DNA of 64,000 nt. It comes from Methylobacter sp. S3L5C (GTDB lineage Bacteria > Pseudomonadota > Gammaproteobacteria > Methylococcales > Methylomonadaceae). Where the stretch lies: contig NZ_CP076024.1 of the NCBI RefSeq assembly GCF_022788635.1, positions 4,317,503 through 4,381,502 of the forward strand, in the 5' to 3' direction. Shown here one piece after another: positions 55,502-64,000 of this stretch. The stretch's first letter is position 1, and every line of letters starts with the position of its first letter. The notes beneath the pieces are model-generated. The model was not told where the DNA came from. It did not search any database and saw only the letters and a list, made by a program, of their open reading frames with translations. Made by a program: the position numbers and the translations under genes.

Positions 55502-56830
55502 ATGAAAGAACGGCTTGCACAAGTAACTACAGTTACAGGAATCCCGCTATTGACTGACGACCGGTCAATTCGTACTATTGGCGTTGTTATCCTCATTGCT
55601 ACCTTCGGTATTTTGGGGACATGGGGTTATCTGGCTCCCATAGATAGCGCAGCCTTGGCACCTGGCTATGTCACCGTAAAATCTCATAGAAAAACCGTAC
55701 AACATCTGGATGGTGGCATAGTCAGTCAATTAATGGCAAAAGATGGTGATGTCGTCAAGGCCGGCGATGTATTACTAATACTTGATGGTACCGAAGTTAA
55801 AGCACAACTGGAAATCATTCGCGGCCAACACATCACCTTGTCAGCGCAAATAGCCCGGCTTATGGCAGAAAGAGACCAACAGAATCAAATTAATTTCCCT
55901 GATGAGCTGCACGACCTGTCTGACCCCCATATTGCTCAGGCAACACATGGAGAAAGCCAACTATTTAGTGCCCGAAAAAGCGCGCTACAAGGTGAAATAT
56001 CGGTTTTAAACCAAAGAATAAGCCAGTTGGGATCAAAAATAAAGGGTCTGCAAGGCCAACGTAGTAGTAAAGAAGCCTTAATGATCTCTTATGGTGATGA
56101 AGTTCATGATCTAAAAGAATTATTGGCCGAAGGATTTGCCGACAAACAAAGACTGCGGGATATTGAACGTAATCATGCACAAGTTACCGGAGAAGTTGCC
56201 GCCTTAAGCTCTGAAATTGCAGGCAATGAAATCCAGATTGGCGAAACAAAATTACAAATTTTACAGCTACAAAAAAAGTTCCAGGAAGAAGTTGCACTTA
56301 AACTCGGTGAAGTGCAAGCGGAGTTATATGACGTTGCCCAACGTCTGGTGGCAACCAGAGACAAAGTAGCCAGAACGGTTATCATTGCACCTGCCAATGG
56401 TCGTGTATTGGGCTTATCCGTCCATAACGTGGGCGGTGTCATTTCACCCGGTAAACCCATACTCGATATTGTCCCGCAGCAAGAAGAATTAATCATTGAT
56501 GCTCAAGTATCACCGATGGATATAGACAGAGTCAGAGCAGGATTACTCGCAGAAGTCAGGTTTAGTGCCTTTAAACAGGCCTTAACACCAAAAATGCAAG
56601 GTAAAGTCATTAATTTATCAGCAGACCGGTTAACTGATGAAAAAACCGAACAACCTTATTATCTGGCGCAAATTGAATTAACCCCGGACAGCTTTCAAAA
56701 ATTGGGAGATCTTGAATTACTACCAGGAATGCCCGCAGAAGTACTGATCAATACCGGTGAAAGAACGGTCTTTGAATACCTGATGCAGCCCATTACTAAT
56801 GCTTTTGCCCGCGCATTTATAGAAGATTGA
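55502..56830 (+). CDS. Type I secretion membrane-fusion protein, HlyD/PrtE family
   Basis: 442 aa. One N-terminal membrane segment (GVVILIATFGILGTWGYLAPI) precedes the HlyD start ALAPGYVTVKSHRKTVQHLDGG, a long coiled-coil (about residues 100-290) and the C-terminal barrel with ANGRVLGLSVHNVGGVISPGKP. It bridges the ABC transporter to the outer-membrane channel. It starts 6 bp after the ABC gene stop. Confidence 0.93.
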   Translation: MKERLAQVTTVTGIPLLTDDRSIRTIGVVILIATFGILGTWGYLAPIDSAALAPGYVTVKSHRKTVQHLDGGIVSQLMAKDGDVVKAGDVLLILDGTEVKAQLEIIRGQHITLSAQIARLMAERDQQNQINFPDELHDLSDPHIAQATHGESQLFSARKSALQGEISVLNQRISQLGSKIKGLQGQRSSKEALMISYGDEVHDLKELLAEGFADKQRLRDIERNHAQVTGEVAALSSEIAGNEIQIGETKLQILQLQKKFQEEVALKLGEVQAELYDVAQRLVATRDKVARTVIIAPANGRVLGLSVHNVGGVISPGKPILDIVPQQEELIIDAQVSPMDIDRVRAGLLAEVRFSAFKQALTPKMQGKVINLSADRLTDEKTEQPYYLAQIELTPDSFQKLGDLELLPGMPAEVLINTGERTVFEYLMQPITNAFARAFIED

Positions 56831-56836
56831 GGCCTC

Positions 56837-58204
56837 ATGAAAAAACTACCACTACTCATCGCTTGTCTGACTATCCTGTACACAGGTGTTGGTAAAGCTG
56901 AAGACTTACTTACTATCTATCAACAAGCATTAGACGCTGATCCGCAGTTACAAACGGCGTCATTAAAAGTTGAAATAGGTGCTGCACAAAAAGGTCAAGC
57001 TCTGGGTCAAATGCTGCCACAAATAAGCGCCAATACAAATTGGTCGAAAAACAGTCAAGCTTCAGGCGTCTCTGGCGTGCCAAGTAGCGCTTGTTCAAAC
57101 CCACCCTGCACATCTAATTATAACGGTACCCGTTATACGGTTTCATTGACACAAACGGTGCTTGATTTTGCCAAGTTTTGGGACTGGCGACGTGCGCAGG
57201 AAATTGAAAACCAATACGCTTCAGAAAATATTGAAGCACAGCACGCCCTGATGTTTAATGTAGTCGAAAAGTATTTTGATGTGCTTGAAGCTGAAGACCA
57301 GTTACATTATCTTCAGGCAGAAAGTGAAAGCACCTTAAAACAACTGGAACAGGTCCAAAAACAGTATGCCAAGCAACTTGTTTTAGTCACTGACTTATAC
57401 GAAGTAGAAGCCCGAATAGATCAGATAAAAGCCACTGAAATTGAAGCGGAAACGCTATTGGCCACAGCTCGGGAAAGTTTAAAAGAATTAACCAATACCG
57501 AACCGGTAGCACTCTATCAATTGCGTGATGAAATAGACTACAAAAAACTGGATGGTGCACTTAAAGATTGGATTGAAGTCGCTAAAAGTGAGAACCCTAC
57601 TCTGGCAGCCCAACTCAGTGCCATAGCAGCGGCAAGTGACAATGTAGCCGTACAAAAATCAAGATATTTACCTGTGGTTGACATGCAACTAAATTATAAT
57701 GCTACCAACACCGGGTATCAAAGCATCAATTTGGGCAGTAACTATGAAACCCAAGTAGCCGCAATAAACGTTAACATTCCTTTATTTACCGGAGGGACAA
57801 CGACCAACCGTATGTTTGAGGCTCAACATAAATTGTCTATCAGCAAATATGAAAATGAAGCCAAAATTCGTACCTTAATTAAAGAAACCAGCGATTCTTT
57901 TTTAAGTTCCAATGCCAGTGTCAGACGAATTAGTGCAACCCGTAAAGCGCTAGAATCCGCTATTAAATCCAGACAGGCAATGGAAAGTGGTTTTGGTTAT
58001 GGTGTTCAAACCATCACTGATGTATTAAATGCCCAACAAGGTGAATTTAAATCCAAAAGAGATTTATCACAGGCAAAATACAGCTATATAAAAAACAGGA
58101 TGCGTTTTATGACAGCTGTCGGCTTAATAAGCCAGGAAAATATGATCGAAGTTAATAATTGGTTGCAAGTCATGCCAAAACAATCAAAAATAAATTCAAA
58201 TTAA
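56837..58204 (+). CDS. TolC-family outer-membrane protein of the type I secretion system
   Basis: 455 aa. The signal peptide MKKLPLLIACLTILYTGVGKA and two OEP repeats are visible (LLTIYQQALDADPQLQTA, VNIPLFTGGTTTNRMFEA, GYGVQTITDVLNAQQ). A GAGG ribosome binding site lies before the ATG, 6 bp after the HlyD stop. It closes the operon, so the three-part channel is complete in one transcript. Confidence 0.93.
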   Translation: MKKLPLLIACLTILYTGVGKAEDLLTIYQQALDADPQLQTASLKVEIGAAQKGQALGQMLPQISANTNWSKNSQASGVSGVPSSACSNPPCTSNYNGTRYTVSLTQTVLDFAKFWDWRRAQEIENQYASENIEAQHALMFNVVEKYFDVLEAEDQLHYLQAESESTLKQLEQVQKQYAKQLVLVTDLYEVEARIDQIKATEIEAETLLATARESLKELTNTEPVALYQLRDEIDYKKLDGALKDWIEVAKSENPTLAAQLSAIAAASDNVAVQKSRYLPVVDMQLNYNATNTGYQSINLGSNYETQVAAINVNIPLFTGGTTTNRMFEAQHKLSISKYENEAKIRTLIKETSDSFLSSNASVRRISATRKALESAIKSRQAMESGFGYGVQTITDVLNAQQGEFKSKRDLSQAKYSYIKNRMRFMTAVGLISQENMIEVNNWLQVMPKQSKINSN

Positions 58205-58357
58205 AAGTACCTTTAATAGCATACAGATTCTATAGCTATATATATTCTATGATAAATGGCTACGCAAAAAATTGGTCAACTTTAACCATTCGTTCTGAGC
58301 AAATTTAACTTCTGCAAGACATTGGAGCTGGTTTTTTACTCAGGAAACATTTTTAAA

Positions 58358-60271
58358 TCAAATTCTTTTTAGTCTTTGAAGTAACCCGCTAAAGCCTTCA
58401 GTACGTATAACCCTGTAAATTTTAAGATAGACAGCAGGGCTCAGCAATTGCCGAAAAATCCGGGAAACACTCGTTTTCACTTCCAAATGAATGCCATTAG
58501 CATCAATTGCTGTCTTAAGAATCCCAACTTGATAGGTTTCCGGCTTCAATAAGGCTACATCTTCTGCCCTTGAAATAGCCAGTTTATTAACAACAGATTG
58601 CCAGGCATCACCCGCCACATCCAATGAAAATGATTGGTTAACATATTCAATTGCCTTTTGAGCCAGCAGATTTCTTAACTCAAACGAGTCACCCAGCTTT
58701 AATATCGCCGTAACCCAACTGTCAGTATCATTGTTAACCAAAACGCCTGTTTCACCGTTAATAACATAGTCGGAATAAGGCGGGACATTGGAACATATTA
58801 CGGGCATACCAGCCAAGGCATAATCAAAAAATTTAATAGGACTTTTGCAGGAACTAAATACAGAATTATCTAAAGGAATCAGTCCAACAGGATTGATTAA
58901 ACCACTTAATAATTTTTTAAAATCAGTGTGGCTAACTAAATCAGATCTGGTGATTTTAATACCATAACTTTCCAGATAATCTCCTGGCGGTCCAATCACA
59001 AAAATCTCATAATTAGCGGAATAGTTTGCTTGTATTTTTAGCAATGCCGGTGCCAAAAAGTCAACTAATACTCGATCCGAAGAGGCGACTACCAAGGTTA
59101 TCTTGTTAGTTAATTGGCTTGAGTGTTTTGCCAACGGCAAACCGAATGACTCCGTACAATTAGGTATGCAGCAAACCAGAGGGTTCATCTCCAAAAATTT
59201 ATCGGCTAAGCGCTGGGTTGTGGTGGTGACTAAATCGGCTTTAGTAATAACCTCTAAATAAGTGTTCAACGTATCGGAACTCATTTTGTGATGCGCTAAA
59301 AAATCAGGAATTTCAGTTAGCAAATCATCCAGCTCAAAAACACATTTTTTGCCATGTTTCTGCAAAACAGACATCAGATTTAATATATATTCACCGCCTG
59401 AGCGTTGAAATACAAAGACATCCCCCCAATAAAGATCATCAAGCCTGATTTCGTTGTAATCTCTATATCTGATACCCCCATTGTATCGATTTTTCCAATT
59501 ATCCAAAGGATTCTTAATGCGTATATCATACAAGGACAAATCTTTATTGGGGACATAAGCAACAATTCTTACTGCATTTTCGCGCCTTGGTTCTGCAAGA
59601 AATATATTCTGAAATACCATGGCGTCAGGTTCATCAGAAACCAGATTACTGACCAGATCAATATATTTTTGATTCAAATTTAAATTACATAATTGACCAA
59701 CCAACTCAATCGGCAAATGAACCTGACCAATACGTTCAATGTCATAATGCGCTTGTTCAAATAATAGCCTGGCACTGTCTTTGGTAAAAAAACGCAGGTG
59801 CGTTCTATCCAATATTCCTAAATCCGAATATTCCCAACGCCCTTCCAGCAACAGTACTCTGATAGCGGCATGGGCAACATTGGGCAAAGAAGCAATAATG
59901 AAACCATTTTTATTTAAATGTTTATGGCAAATTTCAAGAACTTCATTTGGATCTGCAATATGCTCTAAAACATCACCAAAAAAAATGGCATCAAATTTTT
60001 CATCGTTATACTCGGTAAAATAATCTTTAATACTACCGTTATAAACAAAATCCAATACCTCACGCGCCTTTTTGGCGGCCTTTGGATTCATTTCAACACC
60101 GATAACCGTGTGACCTAAAGTTTTAAAATATCCCCCTAAATACCCTTCGGAACAACCCACATCAAGAATTGTTAAGCATTCACTATTATTGGATTTTTCC
60201 AGAAAGAAATCGATCGCAATGGTATGTGAATTATTTTTGTTAGTGGTATCAATAGTCGATATGTAAGTCAT
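58358..60271 (-). CDS. Methyltransferase / glycosyltransferase fusion, surface polysaccharide
   Basis: 637 aa. Residues about 30-190 are a class I SAM methyltransferase (motif I LDVGCSEGYLGGYF, motif IV DAIFFGDVLEHIADP, then LPNVAHAAIRVLLLEGRW and DRTHLRFFTKDSARLLF). From about residue 230 to 590 there is a GT-B-type glycosyltransferase region (VFQRSGGEYILNLMSVLQKHG, SPIKFFDYALAGMPVICSNVPPY, NDTDSWVTAILKLGD). Such bifunctional proteins occur in O-antigen or capsule gene sets. The neighbours (a further methyltransferase, Wzt-like ABC ATPase, GT2) fit that. Confidence 0.88.
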   Translation of the reverse strand: MTYISTIDTTNKNNSHTIAIDFFLEKSNNSECLTILDVGCSEGYLGGYFKTLGHTVIGVEMNPKAAKKAREVLDFVYNGSIKDYFTEYNDEKFDAIFFGDVLEHIADPNEVLEICHKHLNKNGFIIASLPNVAHAAIRVLLLEGRWEYSDLGILDRTHLRFFTKDSARLLFEQAHYDIERIGQVHLPIELVGQLCNLNLNQKYIDLVSNLVSDEPDAMVFQNIFLAEPRRENAVRIVAYVPNKDLSLYDIRIKNPLDNWKNRYNGGIRYRDYNEIRLDDLYWGDVFVFQRSGGEYILNLMSVLQKHGKKCVFELDDLLTEIPDFLAHHKMSSDTLNTYLEVITKADLVTTTTQRLADKFLEMNPLVCCIPNCTESFGLPLAKHSSQLTNKITLVVASSDRVLVDFLAPALLKIQANYSANYEIFVIGPPGDYLESYGIKITRSDLVSHTDFKKLLSGLINPVGLIPLDNSVFSSCKSPIKFFDYALAGMPVICSNVPPYSDYVINGETGVLVNNDTDSWVTAILKLGDSFELRNLLAQKAIEYVNQSFSLDVAGDAWQSVVNKLAISRAEDVALLKPETYQVGILKTAIDANGIHLEVKTSVSRIFRQLLSPAVYLKIYRVIRTEGFSGLLQRLKRI

Positions 60272-60305
60272 GATATTGGATTAAATTTGCACCAGTTATA
60301 ACTAG

Positions 60306-60463
60306 GAGGCTGTCCGAGAATAGAGAATCTACTGCGGAAAAACCATTTCGGCCAGATCTTCCGCCCATTTTCGTTAAATAGAACAACTATTCGCCTCAAA
60401 TGACCAAAAAATCTGACTCAAAATGGCTTTCCCTCGCTACGACTCCTATTCTCGGACAGCCTC
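60306..60463. mobile_element. 158-bp MITE-like element, copy 2
   Basis: The terminal inverted repeats are a perfect 18 bp, GAGGCTGTCCGAGAATAG and its inverse. CTAG (60302-60305 and 60464-60467) on both sides forms a perfect 4-bp target duplication. It is the inverse-oriented sister of 46888-47045 and encodes no protein. It separates two polysaccharide genes on the minus strand. Confidence 0.9.
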
Positions 60464-60527
60464 CTAGAAGGATTTAAAAAGTCGTCAGAAAAAACTTATC
60501 TTGTAAGGAAATAACCATTATTAATAA

Positions 60528-61610
60528 TCATCTGCCAGTTAAATCCTGTAATTTTCTTATACATCGGAAAATAATGCCCGCTTTATTAGCTTCAATGACC
60601 TGATTAAGGGATTGAACCACTTCGCCGCATTGATTTAACTGCGTAGTAATCTCATAAAGCTTTTTGTGTAAATCATAATTTTCATGGCGCAGGCTGGCTA
60701 TATCTTGCTCCTTCTCTTGGATTATGACTTTGTTTGAAATTAATTTATCCCTTAGCATCGCCAGTTTTATGTCAAAATCAGTATTATTTTGATAAGCCGG
60801 CGTAGAAAAAATATTTTCATTTTGATTCTGTAACTTTATTGCCTGCTCCATAACCGGCTTTTCACCTTCAAGAACAATACTATCGTCAGAACCTCTTATC
60901 GTTAATTTCCCAATAATATTAGCCCAAACGGGCTTTTTTTTAATAATACACAGGGAATTAATTAATTCTATGGAATGGATTTGATTAAGGAAATCGACAT
61001 TAATCACTAACGGATCCAATCCTGATTGGATTAGGAAATTTCCCATATACTGGTTAATTGACATACCGTTCTGCCAATGCTGGTGGTTAACAATATCAAT
61101 TAATTTTTTTATAAAAGCAATTGAAGAATACGAATCAAAAAGACCGCCTTCATAATTTGCCCAATAACTACAATGCAAATCTTCGATGATATACACCCCA
61201 TCGATAGTTAACTTGGGGAAATACGACAAAAACGCTTTAATAATATCAGCAGATTTATGAGAGCCATCATCAAAAACAAAATCAAAAGTAGCTGTTTGCC
61301 CAGTAATTTTCTCTAGCACATCTTGTTGACAACAATCACCAATAATCACTTTAACTCTATCATCAGAATAAATAAGACTTTGACATTTTTGGTCAATATC
61401 AACACCCACAATACGCTGGGCATTTCTAAAGTATTGACTCCAAACCTCTAAAGACCCACCGTTCTGAACACCTATCTCCAAAATATTAACAGGCCTGTCT
61501 TGATACTCGGCGAGGACACGGTCATATTCTTTTAAATACAACTCCCATTTGAGCGATACTTTGCCAGAACTCTCTTGATAAAGTTCGGTAAGGTTTTTTT
61601 TAATGGTCAT
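60528..61610 (-). CDS. Class I SAM methyltransferase with C-terminal coiled coil
   Basis: 360 aa. The fold motifs are ILEIGVQNGGSLEVWSQYF, RIVGVDIDQKCQ, FDFVFDDGSHKSADI and GVYIIEDLHCSYWANYEGG. This is the CmcI/macrocin-O-methyltransferase-like type that modifies sugars in polysaccharide loci. Residues about 280-345 are a helical, charged coil (KVIIQEKEQDIASLRHENYDLHKKLYEITTQL) of the kind seen in chain-length-controlling methyltransferases such as WbdD. The resemblance to WbdD is only in architecture. It precedes the MTase-GT fusion in the transcript, with a MITE inserted between them. Confidence 0.87.
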   Translation of the reverse strand: MTIKKNLTELYQESSGKVSLKWELYLKEYDRVLAEYQDRPVNILEIGVQNGGSLEVWSQYFRNAQRIVGVDIDQKCQSLIYSDDRVKVIIGDCCQQDVLEKITGQTATFDFVFDDGSHKSADIIKAFLSYFPKLTIDGVYIIEDLHCSYWANYEGGLFDSYSSIAFIKKLIDIVNHQHWQNGMSINQYMGNFLIQSGLDPLVINVDFLNQIHSIELINSLCIIKKKPVWANIIGKLTIRGSDDSIVLEGEKPVMEQAIKLQNQNENIFSTPAYQNNTDFDIKLAMLRDKLISNKVIIQEKEQDIASLRHENYDLHKKLYEITTQLNQCGEVVQSLNQVIEANKAGIIFRCIRKLQDLTGR

Positions 61611-61720
61611 TATTTATTATTAACTTGATGGATTTAAACTTTATACTAACCGATCCCTTTTCTTTCAGGAGCCATTTGTCGGACAACTTGCCAGTGTATT
61701 TTACGTATTAAAGTATTAGC

Positions 61721-63067
61721 TTATTCATTAATTACTGCCAGCTCCACTCGCTCAAACGAAAGTCCAATTATCCCGTAGCGAACTTTACTGGATAAAACCG
61801 TAATTATCAGTGCATCATGCATCCAATGATGCTGTATATGCTCATGAATATCACCATCCGCAACAGAGACCATAACAGCATACTGCCCATTAGGAAGCAT
61901 GGGTAATTTAAATTCAAAGATACCCTCGAATAACCTACCTGCTGCTATCGGGGCAGGCTTAAGATGCGTAAAAGCCAGGGTGTTTTCGCCGAATAAATCC
62001 TGCCCCAAACGATCCCGCACTAAAAACCCCAGAATCGGGTTTTGCAAGGATTTACTCGCTTTGGCGTGTACGGTCATGCGAACGTGCTCACCACCTTCAA
62101 AGACACCTTCCTGACCAGGCGACAGTCGTGTAAGCGAAACAGCAACGATAGCCGCCTGGCCACTTTTCCAGCCACTCGCTGCATCAACATTGTCTCTTAC
62201 TGTAGCAACAACACCATAGTCGATTATCTGTGCAGCTTCTTTATCTGAATCGGTTGCATCATCAATTACACGAGGTTCTATTGAGGTCAGCACTGACTCC
62301 TCACCGTAGATCTCCTGCAACGTATACTGCAAGTAGGCTTCAGAAACGCGCTTTGCCGTACCGATAGCTTCCATTCTACCATTATTAAGCCAGATGCCGG
62401 ACTCGCACAGGCTCTGCACCGAGGCGGTATCGTGACTGACAAAAATCAGCGAACCATGTTCCTGAAAATGGCGAATAAAACGCATACATTTTTGTATAAA
62501 CACGGCATCACCGACCGCCAGCGCTTCATCCACCACCAAAATATCGGCATCCACATGGGCAATAACAGCAAAAGCCAGCCGTACCATCATACCACTGGAA
62601 TAAGTTTTCACCGGTTGCTCGATAAATTCACCGATATCAGCAAAAGCAACAATATCAGCGAAACGTGCGTCAATTTCTTGATTGCTTAAACCCAGCACAG
62701 AGGCATTCATATACACATTCTCGCGCCCGGTAAATTCAGGATTAAAACCGGAACCGAGCTCCAATAAAGCCGCCACCCGCCCTTTGGTTTGAACGCTACC
62801 ACTGGTTGGGTTGAGCGTACCGCAGATCATTTGCAGCAAGGTGGATTTACCACTACCATTGCGCCCGATAATACCAACGGTTTCACCTTTTTTGACTTCA
62901 AAAGAAAGGTCTTTAAGCGCCCAAAATTCACGAAAATATTGTTTTGGCGCTTGCCCTGCCAAACGTTGCAAACGCGGTAGCACAAACTGCTTCAGCCGGT
63001 CACGCGGATTATCATAAATTTGGTAGCATTTACTGAGTTGTTCAACTTTTATGGCGATGTCAGTCAT
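61721..63067 (-). CDS. ABC transporter ATP-binding protein for polysaccharide export (Wzt-like)
   Basis: 448 aa. The N-terminal ATPase has Walker A GIIGRNGSGKSTLLQMICG, signature YSSGMMVRLAFAVIAHVD, Walker B ILVVDEALAVGD and H-loop FVSHDTAS. Residues about 290-445 form a C-terminal beta-sandwich (LGFLVRDRLGQDLFGENTLAF, FEGIFEFKLPMLPNGQYAVMVSVADG) as in Wzt of O8/O9a O-antigen export, where it recognises the chain terminus. The matching permease (wzm) is not in the window and presumably lies upstream, past the right edge. With the methyltransferases it suggests ABC-dependent, methyl-capped O-antigen (inference). Confidence 0.93.
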   Translation of the reverse strand: MTDIAIKVEQLSKCYQIYDNPRDRLKQFVLPRLQRLAGQAPKQYFREFWALKDLSFEVKKGETVGIIGRNGSGKSTLLQMICGTLNPTSGSVQTKGRVAALLELGSGFNPEFTGRENVYMNASVLGLSNQEIDARFADIVAFADIGEFIEQPVKTYSSGMMVRLAFAVIAHVDADILVVDEALAVGDAVFIQKCMRFIRHFQEHGSLIFVSHDTASVQSLCESGIWLNNGRMEAIGTAKRVSEAYLQYTLQEIYGEESVLTSIEPRVIDDATDSDKEAAQIIDYGVVATVRDNVDAASGWKSGQAAIVAVSLTRLSPGQEGVFEGGEHVRMTVHAKASKSLQNPILGFLVRDRLGQDLFGENTLAFTHLKPAPIAAGRLFEGIFEFKLPMLPNGQYAVMVSVADGDIHEHIQHHWMHDALIITVLSSKVRYGIIGLSFERVELAVINE

Positions 63068-63375
63068 GACTAATTGTTGCTTCCCTGAAAACTTTATAGT
63101 TTTTCACCTCCCCCTTAATAAAGGGGGTATTGAGAGGGATTTATCTTATAAAATCTCCCCTAACCCCTCTTTTTCAAAGAGGGCGACTGAACGATTACGA
63201 AAATTGAAACTTTTTGGTTACCGTCTTATGTATTGAAACAATTTCTAATGATTGGGATTTACACGCAATTAACAAATATCTTACCGGCATGTAATTATTA
63301 AACCCCCTCGCTTTGCTCCCCTTTGAAAAAGGAGTATTAAGGGGATTTTACAGTATTATCCTCAATTGCAATGAC
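63068..63375. other. Gene-free region with dispersed stem-loop repeats
   Basis: Three related hairpins occur: CCCCCTT...AAGGGGG (63110-63127), CCCTCTTT...AAAGAGGG (63165-63183) and CTCCCCTTTG...AAAAAGGAG (about 63317-63335). No gene is present. Confidence 0.6.
63110..63183. repeat. Pair of C/G-run stem-loops of a dispersed repeat class
   Basis: Two hairpins of the AAATCTCCCCTAACCCC/CTTTTTCAAAGAGGG class lie side by side in mirrored arrangement. A third copy is at about 63302-63350 and one is at 26766-26796. Confidence 0.6.
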
Positions 63376-64000
63376 TTAAATCTTTTGAATAATGACTGCA
63401 ATAAATAAAGATACGGTACCTTGTCGGCTTTGTCTAAAAACCCCACTGATGTTCAATAGTCTTACCCGATCTTTAAATGATTTGGCCGTTCTGGCAAGTT
63501 TGAAATAATGTAATGTTTCAACAGCTTCGGTACTCATTAAATGACGAATTCGATCCAAAGCTAAAATATTAATATCATTCCAATTTTTAAATCTGCCTTT
63601 TAAAACCATGCTTACCCTGTTAATTCGTGAAACCATTGAGGTATTAGCGCCAACAACTGCTTGAGGATGCTGTCTATAAATCAAGGTGGGCTCTTCATCG
63701 TAATAAAAATAACCATCAATTGCTGTAATTAATTGATACATCCACCAATCGTGAGAGACCACTTTCACCGGACTAATTTGTTCGATAATATTTTTAAAAG
63801 CCTGATTGAATGCCAAAGAATTACCCCCTACAACACATTGAACAATTGCATTTCTGAAATTCTTGGGGAAAAGGTAAATATGAGACTTCTCGTAAATTAC
63901 GCCATGCTCATCGCCAAGCAAGGTGCTGCTGCCGTACAATGATGGCTTGTTGGCATTGGTCACTTTTAGACAGTTAACAGCCCGTTCCAATTTATCGGGT
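63376..64000 (-). CDS. Glycosyltransferase family 2, C-terminal part (5' end outside window)
   Basis: The frame runs off the right edge: the codons before the TTG at 63990 read PDK, giving PDKLERAVN, typical of the middle of a GT2 rhamnosyltransferase. About 208 residues are visible. The HDWWMYQLITA...YRQHPQAVVGANTSM block is the acceptor/base-region signature of this subgroup. It transfers a sugar to the growing surface polysaccharide and is on the same strand as the Wzt-like and methyltransferase genes. Confidence 0.87.
   Translation of the reverse strand, partial: PDKLERAVNCLKVTNANKPSLYGSSTLLGDEHGVIYEKSHIYLFPKNFRNAIVQCVVGGNSLAFNQAFKNIIEQISPVKVVSHDWWMYQLITAIDGYFYYDEEPTLIYRQHPQAVVGANTSMVSRINRVSMVLKGRFKNWNDINILALDRIRHLMSTEAVETLHYFKLARTAKSFKDRVRLLNISGVFRQSRQGTVSLFIAVIIQKI

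Noticed and set aside
1-64000. tRNA, rRNA, riboswitch or replication-origin sequences
   Set aside because: I looked for T-loop (GGTTCGAATC-type) patterns, rRNA landmarks and DnaA-box clusters by eye and found none. A covariance-model scan would be decisive.

Overview
The window looks like chromosomal DNA of a gammaproteobacterium, most likely a methanotroph-like (Methylococcales) or related hopanoid-making bacterium. This rests on gene content: an lptD-surA pair, an AmgK/MurU cell-wall recycling pair, an HpnN-type hopanoid RND transporter, an encapsulated-ferritin-type protein, a DUF3683-type 2-hydroxyacid oxidoreductase and tripartite RND efflux. It remains an inference, because no 16S rRNA, methane monooxygenase or other diagnostic gene is present. 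I found no tRNA, rRNA or CRISPR array. Apart from one VapB-like antitoxin I saw no DNA-binding transcription factor in 64 kb.

Region by region. (1) 1-12980: an expanded Anbu / circularly permuted ATP-grasp / alpha-E / transglutaminase locus. It has a DUF2126 protein (5' end outside the window), an ATP-grasp-alpha-E fusion, two transglutaminase-like proteins, an Anbu proteasome-like peptidase, a ParA-like ATPase, a small unknown protein, and a second, unfused alpha-E + ATP-grasp pair on the other strand. Citrate synthase sits inside it. (2) 13564-15483 (minus): amgK-murU-dodecin. (3) 15590-21012 (plus): lptD-surA, a stand-alone DbpA-type RNA-binding-domain protein and a RimB-like aspartic protease. 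(4) 21081-26700: an accessory, repeat-rich region. It holds a gene whose 3' end is duplicated around a 1.7-kb segment with VapBC and a frameshifted REP-type transposase, a GGCT-like/HEPN-like two-domain protein, a lipoprotein gene between twin terminator-like hairpins, an FN3-like protein and a 21/42-bp tandem repeat. (5) 26811-30575 (minus): ApbE and HpnN. (6) 30928-36024: an AI-2E-transporter/P-type-ATPase fusion and a CNNM/CorC-type protein. (7) 36835-45995: an MdtABC-like RND efflux operon with its outer-membrane factor. (8) 46561-53486: a small periplasmic protein, glutathione reductase, peroxiredoxin, an EncFtn-like ferritin and a large FAD/Fe-S oxidoreductase. (9) 53756-58204: a complete type I secretion operon. 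(10) 58358-64000 (minus): surface-polysaccharide genes (methyltransferase-glycosyltransferase fusion, methyltransferase, Wzt-like ABC ATPase, glycosyltransferase running off the window end).

Two copies of a 158-bp MITE-like element with identical end structure lie 13 kb apart in opposite orientation (46888-47045 and 60306-60463). Several other palindromic repeat families occupy the intergenic spaces.

The strongest candidates for little-described biology are the doubled ATP-grasp/alpha-E/transglutaminase/Anbu locus with its embedded ParA-like ATPase, the GGCT-HEPN protein at 23816, the AI-2E/P-type ATPase fusion at 30928, and the EncFtn-like protein that lacks an encapsulin-targeting tail and is paired with a peroxiredoxin.
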